Below, piece by piece: positions 45,501 to 50,300 of a stretch of 57,538 nt of DNA; the first letter of the stretch is position 1; each line of letters opens with the position of its first letter. The translations under genes were made by a program, and so were the position numbers. Origin of the DNA: WJMB01 sp964581465 (GTDB taxonomy: Bacteria; RBG-13-66-14); assembly GCA_964581465.1 (NCBI GenBank), contig CAZOOP010000022.1, positions 1 to 57,538 of the forward strand, in the 5' to 3' direction. Below the pieces are notes generated by a model, which did no database searches, was not told where the DNA came from, and saw only the letters and a program-made list of their open reading frames with translations.

Positions 45501-47180
45501 GCGATAGCTCTGCTCGGTCTCGAACTGATGGGTGATGTCGGTCATCACTCCGTTGACGTAGCGCAGGCCCTGGTCGTCCCATTCGTAGCGGATGCTGTCG
45601 CGGACCCAGATGGTGCGGCCGTCGGCGCGGATCATCCGCGCGGTGACCTCCAGGGTCCGGTCCGTGGGTCCCCCGGCGATGAATTCGGCGACCTCGGCGG
45701 CGACGCGCTCCCGGTCCTCGGGGTGGAGCACCCGCAGGGTGAACTCCTTGAAATCGGCGACAACCACGTCGAAGGGGTAGCCGAGCATCCGCTCCACCGA
45801 GGGGGCCAGAAAGTCGAAGCGCTTGGCGCGCAGGTCGGCCCGGTAGAGCACCGGCGGGATCTTGTCGAGGTAGCTCTCGATGCGGCGGCGGCTCTCGCGC
45901 AGCTCGTGCTCGGCGGTCTTGCGCTCGGTGATGTCCTGGTGGGTGCCGGCGGCGCGCAGGGGACGACCGGACTCGTCGCGCTCCAGCACGGTGCCTCGGG
46001 AGAGGATCCAGCGCCATGAGCCGTCGGCGGTCCGCAAGCGGTACTCGCACTCGTAGCTGGGTGTGCGGCCCTCGAGCTGGGCCTCCAGTTCGGCGACGGT
46101 GCGCTCACGGTCCTCGGGATGCAGCAGGCCCTTCCAGGTCTCGTAGCCCGGCTCCAGCTCGTCGGGAGAGTAGCCCAGCATGGTGAACCAGCGGTCGTTG
46201 TAGGTGACCTCGTCGGTGGCGAGGTCCCAGACCCAGTAGCCCAGGTCGGCTCCGCGCAGCACCAGATCCAGCCGCTCCTCGCTCCGGCGCAGCTCGGTCT
46301 CGGCGCGTTTGCGCTCGGCGATGTCGCGCAGGATCACAACGAAGCCCGCCGGCTCGTCGGCGTCCCCCTCCAGCCTGGCCGAGGTGACCTCGATGAAGGC
46401 TCGTTCGCCGTCGGGCAGGCTGAGTTCATACTCGAAGCCGCCGGCGCGCTCTCCGCTGAGCATCCGTTTAAGGTTCCCGACGGCGGTGGTACGTTGATCA
46501 CCGGAGAGCAGGGACAAACCGGCGGAGCCGACGAGCTCCTCGGTTTCGTCGCAGCCCAGGATATCCACGGCTCGTCGGTTGAGCGCCAGGATGGTCCCCG
46601 CGCGATCGGTGATCAGCACACCCTCGGGTGAGATCTCCAGCAGGGTCTGGTAGCGGCTGCGGGTTTCGCTGAGCGCCTCCTCGATAACCGCCAGGCGGGT
46701 GATGTCCTCGATAATCCCCAAGACGCCTTCCGTCTTGCCCCCCTCATCCAAGACCGGGGTGAGGATGACCCGGGCGCGCAGCTCGCGGCCCCAGCGGCTG
46801 TGATACTCGAGCTCCTGGATCAGTGTCTCGCCGGTGGCGGCGGTGTTCTTGAACAGGCCGGAGAAGCCGGCTTCGACCAGGGGCTGGAACTCCAGCAGGT
46901 TGATCGCCAGGGTCAGCTCTTTGGAGGGCGAGCCCAGGATCTCAACCAGGAGGTCGTTGACCAGCTTGAGGTTGCCCCGGGTGTCGGCCAGCAGCACACC
47001 GAAGGGGGCCTTCTCGACCAGCAGGCGGTAGAGGTCCCGGCCGCGCTCTGCGGGCGGCGGCGGAGCTGCCGGACCGCGTCGGACCTCTTCCACGGTCCGC
47101 TCGGTCAACTCGGCCAGGCGGCGGCGCAGGTGGTTGAGCTCCTCGATGAGCTGGGCCTTGGTTTTGCGTTGGTCTTTCAT
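33525..47180 (-). CDS. Giant multi-PAS/GAF sensor histidine kinase (about 4,551 residues)
   Basis: One uninterrupted frame of 13.6 kb. By counting the recurrent boundary D-I-T-E-R-K-x-A-E-x-A-L-x-x-S-E-x-R-Y, I find about 21 PAS domains and 9 GAF domains, then one kinase core. GAF domains lie near residues 690-880, 1627-1797, 2063-2240, five in tandem at 2510-3357, and 3497-3643. HisKA has His4338 (SIAHEVNNP). HATPase has N-box NMVTNAQDAM, G1 ADTGIGI and G2 GHKGTGLGLS, ending near 4545. There is no signal peptide or membrane helix, so it should be cytoplasmic and may bind many small ligands or cofactors. It has no receiver; the neighbouring protein at 31817-32971 may take the phosphate. I start at the ATG at 47180, because a promoter overlaps the longer frame. 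Typical PAS kinases are 5-10 times shorter. Confidence 0.93.
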   Translation of the reverse strand: MKDQRKTKAQLIEELNHLRRRLAELTERTVEEVRRGPAAPPPPAERGRDLYRLLVEKAPFGVLLADTRGNLKLVNDLLVEILGSPSKELTLAINLLEFQPLVEAGFSGLFKNTAATGETLIQELEYHSRWGRELRARVILTPVLDEGGKTEGVLGIIEDITRLAVIEEALSETRSRYQTLLEISPEGVLITDRAGTILALNRRAVDILGCDETEELVGSAGLSLLSGDQRTTAVGNLKRMLSGERAGGFEYELSLPDGERAFIEVTSARLEGDADEPAGFVVILRDIAERKRAETELRRSEERLDLVLRGADLGYWVWDLATDEVTYNDRWFTMLGYSPDELEPGYETWKGLLHPEDRERTVAELEAQLEGRTPSYECEYRLRTADGSWRWILSRGTVLERDESGRPLRAAGTHQDITERKTAEHELRESRRRIESYLDKIPPVLYRADLRAKRFDFLAPSVERMLGYPFDVVVADFKEFTLRVLHPEDRERVAAEVAEFIAGGPTDRTLEVTARMIRADGRTIWVRDSIRYEWDDQGLRYVNGVMTDITHQFETEQSYRALVEEALVGVYIFQPPESDDAPGRFLFVNDEMCSITGYSKTELLEIDTGELTHPEDRDRLLERMSDRLDGRDVPNRYTMRIQRRDGETAILRVAARPITYRGERAILGNCSDITRSVEAAESLRGRLQQSEVLAELSRRFLEIRDRDKALSVAADLLQRAFPTFVSINLLSPDGERLIMTEHRSDQRLLEFVNKLIGRPLDDWPIPLNRNTVISRTMRSGHPTVCGLDFTPDEPVVQTEIVEMLDAMVEEASPLRKLTRRAAKRLGARALLGVPFTDSSGRISGSLTVLSRQLFSRDDFNLIRVAAELIGRSLEQLRLTRELADSEERFRSVFNNIPVGLYRTTPEGRFLMANRTMVEMVGFDSLDELLAHNLEDIGYQPQESREDFRSELEEKGELYGREYRWTKLDGSVIHVRENARLVRDDTGRVLYYEGSVEDITDRRLAEAALSESEERYRLLAETAKDIIIIHGMDGRIIYVNPACAEKLGQESAELIGRSIGEFLNDDSKEDIEERRRRRESGERGVFSYEKEVPAGDDECLLMEINSSMIEREGEPWAVLLIARDITERRRTEEALRESERRYRSLQENAPLGVYRVNPEGRLVSANPAMCEIFGYSSKEEMLRIPAVEFYVDAERRRELLEKMTEDDRVADFEARLRRKDDSEFIALINIQAVRDAEGRLLYHNGILTDVTERKLAQQALRDSEERFRRMADNIQDGLAIIEDGEVVYVNDRLLDILGRRRDDVLRNITWIDIAAPEERERLEKLRRETIENDTPLESLEFWILRPDGRRRCIQNRYTHSLDEDGRRSRYVVTTDITERKEAEEELERLATAIQTSSDAITITDIEGRFIYVNSGTLRLYDLAEEEDILGSPFLEWIAPEDHPAAEEALDQVLQSGQLANRELRFLTSNERAVQVEISLSVLREDDGQPKGFAVVARDIGERKLAENQLRESERRFRTLYENVAGGILIIDENYVIKDVNERTCEITGYSREELVGEFCDIVCPKGSRSKLCPIWAEKKNSFRGMDTTIKGKDGNRTPILKNANRIELDGRTYILENFQDISDRKWAEEIQSVLYNIATSINTCDSLDELFPLIHENLSRILETTNFFIALYDESDNTLSFPYFRDEYDEEAYAELESVPAEKTNSHYVIRTGEPLLADRAVFDELNERGEIITREELARPLIWLGVPLKRGEEVFGVVAVQSYTDARAYNEADRDLLQLVSHQIANAIDELQAEAALKRSEERFKLAARATSDVIYEWDAKNDVLAWYGDIDTILGYTPDEIKRRGEGWWGLIHPEDRERMLQRLGEARRDGEHVDSEYRVRAKDGSWRYWADHGIVVLDDDGELEYLIGAGSDVTERRLAERALRESERFNRAVIEHLPMGISVRDPKGRLLVCNETWKRIWAKQDTDIEEDLRERDGFAFDDRDRYLSGHLPEIRQIYEKGGHLYLPELKPNDPLPDAAQWISQHFYALTDDAGEVERVVILTEDITERKLAEQKELKYISDLSTLTDTALDFVRMDPGADLFSYLAHRLSEMLDGALVSVSEYENENQTMLIRALDCADERVRDLIGHFSTDPRGMTYSLSDERNQKSLRGELQLYPFEPRVLEKWGVDRDLAQALKEGLGVEQMASMGLVREGVLYGMVDIALPGGSSLDKRGIVETFLNQASVALQRMLSERALAESREALRQYAENVADVLYRINIAQDRIEFISPAVRRVLGYEVEEVMSRPGHDYAVVLPEAEREGFLAELRRFIAAGPTEEPLVLESRMRRKDGREFWARHSIRFEWNDTGEAVAASGILSDITERKKTELRLAASELRFRRFAGAVTDLIYRYNYRSRSYDFVSPSCEKLTGYSVEEFFAGGGEFWRHLIHPDDVDRVYAELDVHTSHRIKQTRFSLEYRLLHRDGHTIWVNERGDFELDEQGEVRSYNGVVRDITETKRAEEALAASERTYRSLYDTTMALADKNELDAVLDVLVPQASDLLGARHCTYYRLPPDREILIPLKTTSLETYEQVMDYRVPLGFGLTGRTALTGEGSYVNSDDSDRSVIRQIPGTASTLDEFESLICEPIKDGNRVVGVLTLSKLHDGFDARDQDILRIFARMVSIAVKRADNLQALADSENTYRVLYETMMDLADRTELEEILGILVRRAATLLEADACTYYRYHTAPHRLRPLETSHEDSRDKLADYTIVLGDELVKHCLRQGGGGVYSQDDTKPAELRPLPGLDETESTDSSLIVEPVFHGRECLGAMLLHKLEDRFDEQDHEVIRLFARMAAIAAKRAENTEALSESEETYRRVYETTLALADTEELVQSIEVISEQASRLIDAAVCIFYRFDAERRVLMPIYTNESVEREEVLGFEVPLDMGLTGLVARQRKAAYSNYNEGRRPIATIPDTANHTPHNSLISVPIMNDEELLGVMTLIARDRIFTDDDLGRLQIFTRQAEIAIKRARYLAALAAGEETYRRLYDTTLVLADETELQPAAAAICAQAKQTLDSRFCMFFRYDEHRDELVVLEVSTPESREELLGFRLKPGEGFAGLVAQRRRGGYTNFDDEERPMKHVDGTPPEDDEKQSILAEPVVDGDNLLGVISCGVFDRRYDDEDLSQLRVFARLAAIAIKRNDYLTALADSEQVYRRLYETTLTLADNDNLTEVLATIGANATHMLESLFYICYIFDEEEQVLRPIHTDAYSEKPGEPEKIYEFRLKLGEGLAGRVALERRGDFANYNDPERRVSYINGTDTNSDNIQSVIAEPITDGDKLLGVLTVGQLRRVYNDDDLDKLRIFARLSAVALLRASNLKALAESEEKHRTLVEQATDGVLIIQDGVVKFANTAMERMAGYTREEILGTEFTRYIAPEFLETVADHYTQRMREEDVPGIYEIEGVTKSGERIPLELNAGTITYMGQKADLVLIRDITERRAARERIRQLNSTLRAIRDINQLITVEKDPLRLIQGACDNLTHSHYDGAWIVLTDDARRPVQMTYRGPGEIDAEEASSLRDKELPRCIKKCMHGEGELIIGECSDCHHCDTDQGGYVAVPLEYDKRTFGYLAVGVRGERRPDDEERTLLAELAVDLAFALYSGELEHTREIAERRSRYYVEHISEGVWCYEIPPLAKSELTKDNVEQLLAGVCVECNQALAEMQRRSREELLGGAWRDNLSDPAALLHQLKRFVANDCRLDNQVFSEEREGELRWYIASMFGEIIGDHLVRVWGRQLDITDQRRAEAERDRHHREVQAIFDNMDIMLWSMRLDDEGYLYYEQVNRPFAAVEGKEPEYYNGRRIVDIASEAQVQGMRNRFEHIRDGEVHTYELAFGKGAGRRHFDIRLIPLPNPDGEVRWFIGTAIDITKRQQALEALRESEERYRAFTEEAMVGVYIISEDIFLFVNAQMERITGYSREELLELNPFDLIVEENREFVNERRKAAGRGEDQPREYSLHIRRKSGEIRTVDVRVRQITLEGESAVLGNLVDVTERRRAEEALAESEQRYRSIWSKSPIGICLTNRAGELTIVNPALSQILGYEEGELEGRRFYDMIVVPEEHDEETGMGDLLGRTLDTQSYREKFSLFSGKPTELMMAAKDGRAIPVEFTIDFISREGSVQYMIALVNDITERKRAEEAMANYRADLEREVAAKTEQLSTARRYLRDVIDSSGEFITVCDAEGRLEIINRTAADSLGYTEEELIGEPIGMLYYQKDLPLVEEMAHRMMQGHGTIVTQVNVRSRGGSPISVELSLSPIMDHQGRFIGSVGIGRDTREIENLRKALLQSEKLAATGKLAASIAHEVNNPLGVIKNYLQIAKMDFDEQGDNYRLLGIIEEEIQRIARIIKGLLDFYRPESTNVSSTNLNRLIEDLLLLVGIQLERRDIRVEKDLDPQLPTVMVSPDQFRQIMLNMVTNAQDAMPEGGALSLTSQVQGDRVLVRIADTGIGIDREHLPYIFDPFFTTKGHKGTGLGLSVSYGIIRNFDGDIKVESTPGEGTTFTISLPAAGGPAEPEDY
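37110..39650 (-). repeat. Five tandem GAF domains inside the giant kinase
   Basis: Residues about 2511-3357 hold five consecutive units of roughly 169 residues. Each begins with a helix of the form A-L-A-x-S-E-x-T-Y-R-x-L-Y-x-T-T-x-x-L-A-D and ends with F-A-R-x-x-A-I-A-x-K-R. Each has a central G-x-G-L-x-G/A motif and an E/V-P-I-x-D-G-x-x-L-L-G-V-x-T segment. The shared linkers show repeated internal duplication. The five ligand pockets have diverged in sequence. Confidence 0.85.
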
Positions 47181-47247
47181 TCGCTGGGGGATGATGGCCC
47201 GGACGGTCGCGGGGAGGGCGCGAGGAAGGCGACTATAACAATAGTAT

Positions 47248-47276
47248 ATTCTATCACCATTGGTATGGCGCGGCAA
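47248..47276 (-). promoter_or_regulatory. Promoter of the giant kinase gene
   Basis: On the minus strand, TTGCCG (47276-47271), a 17-base spacer and TAGAAT (47253-47248). Expected transcription starts near 47241, about 60 bases before the ATG at 47180. This argues against starting the protein at the in-frame ATG at 47276. Confidence 0.65.
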
Positions 47277-47332
47277 GCGGCGAGGGCCGCAAAGGACCCC
47301 CGCCGGTCAAAATGCCGCGATTTGTGTCAGAT

Positions 47333-50300
47333 TTACTCGGCCAGGATGGTGACCACCCGCTCGGCGGAGTTGGCCCGGATGTCCGGGGCGTACATTCCGT
47401 AGAGTTGGGAGGGCAGCACGTGGTAGACGCCGGGACGCTCGGCGCGCACCCGGTAGCGGATCTCGTGCTCACCCACGGTCAGGGTGCCGTAGAAGAAGGC
47501 CGTCAGCTTCTCTTTGAGTTCGCGGTAGGTCCCGGAACGCCAATCCCAACCCGAGCGCTCCTTGGGCAGGAAGTTGCAGCCGGCGATGCGCGGGTCCTCC
47601 ACGGCCACGTAGTCGAAGTCGTTGGGGCTCTCCAGGGTCAGGACGACCTCGACGTAGTCGCCCACGGTGATGGTGTCGCCGACCTCCTCCAGCGGGGTGA
47701 GGGTCTCGCCGTCGTCGCCGACCAGGTACATCCGACGCTCGACGCGCACGGTGTCCCAGTGGGCCGGGATGATCTCCTCCTTGGAGAAATATTCCAGGCT
47801 GGCGGTGAAGTAGAGCCGGCCCGAACCCTCTTTGGAGACCACCATCGGCAAAGCCCCGGTGGGGACCTCTTCGCCGCGGCGTTCCCAGCTCTCGCCGTCG
47901 CCCCAGACGTCGCCGCGGGTGAAGCTGGTCGAGGCCAGGACCTCATCGCCCAGCTCGACGACGGCGTCGTAATCGGCGTCCAGCTCGCCGGTTTCCTCCA
48001 GGTAGTCCATCAGCGCCCAGACGCACAGCGAGGTGTCGATGGTCGACTTCCAGCGGTTGGCCCGCCGATTGACCAGCAGCCAATGGGCCGCCTTCTCCAT
48101 CAACTCGTGCTCGGGCTCGACGGTCAGGATGGCCTTCAGCGACAGCGCCGTGGTCTCTACCCGGTCCTGCCACCAGTACCAGCCCCATTCCCAGTCGCCC
48201 CAGTAGGCGTCCTCGTCGGTGATCTCGGCGTAGCCCTCCATGTTCTCGATGACCTGGCGGGCCTCGCGGCCGTTGCCGTCCTCGTGGAGGAACAGCGCCA
48301 GCAGCGCCCGGGAGTAGCTGCCAAGGGTCTCGCGGCGGTCATAGGTCAGCCGCCAGACGTCGGTGGGCACGTCGCGGTCCCAGAGCGCCAGGGCGTACAT
48401 GGTGTAGAGGGCCAGGGTCTCGTCGGGCTCCAAGCCCTCCAGACGACGCTCCAGGTAGTCCAGGCCGTCATCGGCCATCGCCCGGCGCTTGTCTTCCAGC
48501 TCGTCGTCGATCCAGTCCAGCTCGCCCACCTCGTGCAGGGCCACCAGCACGTAGCTGGTGATGTGCTCCGAGGAGTAGCCGCCGGCCCACCAGGGCCAGC
48601 CGCCGTCGGCGTTCTGGGTGCCGTAGAGCCGGGTGACGCCCTCGGTGATCGAGGCTTCGGGATCACCCACGGCCAGATGCTCGGGCACCTCAAGCTCCTG
48701 CATGGCCCGGGCGAAGACCGCCGCCGGCCAGAAGCGCGAGGCCGTCTGCTCGACGCAGTTGTAGGGGTACTCCTGGAGGAACCAGAGCGACTCCTTGAGT
48801 CCGGCGGCCAGGCTGGGGTGCAGCCAGACGCGCAGGCGGGAGCGCTCGGGGTCGATCTCTTCGGGCACCCGGAAGGTGAAGCGGTAGGGGTCGTCCTCGG
48901 CGCGGCCGGACTCGAAGAGGTAGATCGGCGCGCCGTGCTCGATGACCTCCAGGCGGCGCACCAGGGCGTCGGAGCCGCGGTCGGTCTTGGCCAGGCCGGT
49001 CAGGCTGACCAGGCCGGCCCGCTCCACGGCCAGTTCGAAGTCCAGCACCGCGGCGTTGCCCGCGGCGGCCTCGATGCCGCGCAGCTCGTCGAGCAGGATC
49101 TCGTCCTCGCCCAGCTTGGCCACCAGGCCGGCCTCGCCGGAGGCGTCACGGGCGGTGTTGTTGCGGACGGTCAGCGTCAGGGTGCTGACATCCCCCTCGG
49201 TGAGGTAGCGCGGATAGCCCAGCCGGGTTATCACCGGCAGGGTGGTGCGGAAGTCCGTCTCGGCCTGGCCGACGCGGTCGTCCTCGTAGGCCCAGGCCAC
49301 CACCCGCCAGCCGGTCAGATCGTCGGGCAACTGGAAGGAGACGCTGGCTCGCCCCTGGGAATCGGTGCGGATCTGGGTCTGCCAGTAGGCGGTATCCTTG
49401 AAGTCCTCGCGGACAAGCTCGCCCATCTGCTCCAGGAGCTCGGTCGCCCCGGGGGCGGCCTCCTTGTCCTCGGCCATATAGCGGGACTCGGATTCCTCCA
49501 TGGACATCTCGCCGCTGCCCATGCCGCCGTCCATCATCATGTCGACGGCGCCGCTCATCGCTGCGGTCTCGGCGATAGGCTCGGCTTGGGCCATCGTAGG
49601 CCTTTCGGCGGGCGCGTCGTCGCTGGTGATCCCCAGCTCGCTGATCAGCCAGCCGTGGGGCAGCACGCCGGCCGGGTTGTCCCAGTAATCGGTGAAGCTG
49701 CCCAGGGTGTAGTAGTAGGCCGAGTCGTAGATGGAGACGCCGCCGTAGTTGAAGTCGCGGAAGAAGCGGCTGCGGATGTCGGCGTGCTCCTCGGCGCCCA
49801 GCACGAACAGCGCCGTGTCGAAGGCGGTCAGGGTCAACCGGGCCTGGACGGGATTACCGGCGGAATCGGTGACCCGGATGTTGAGCTCGGCCTCGTCGCC
49901 GGGACCGTAGCTGTCCTGGACCGCCTCGACAACGACGTCGAGGATCTTCTCCTCGGGCACCACCCGGGCGTAGGCCACGCTGTTGAAGGATTGGCGCTCG
50001 TAGTAGGTCAGCAGGCGCACCGTGGTGTCCGGGGCGTGGTGGCCGGTGAACCCGATGGGCTGGGTGGTCTCGCCCTCGCGGATGTCGACGGGGTAGTGCT
50101 CGCGCACCTGTCCGCCGGATTCGACCAGCAGGATGCCCTCGATGGGCTCCTTGTTCCAGTTGATGGTCACCACGGCCGTGTCGCCCACGGCGTAGAAGGG
50201 CTCGTCGAGACTGATGGTCAGACTCGGCGGGATCTCCTCGGGCTCGACGGGTTCCGGCGAGAGGTAGAGGTAGTGGTAGTATTGGCGGTCGCCGCTCCAG

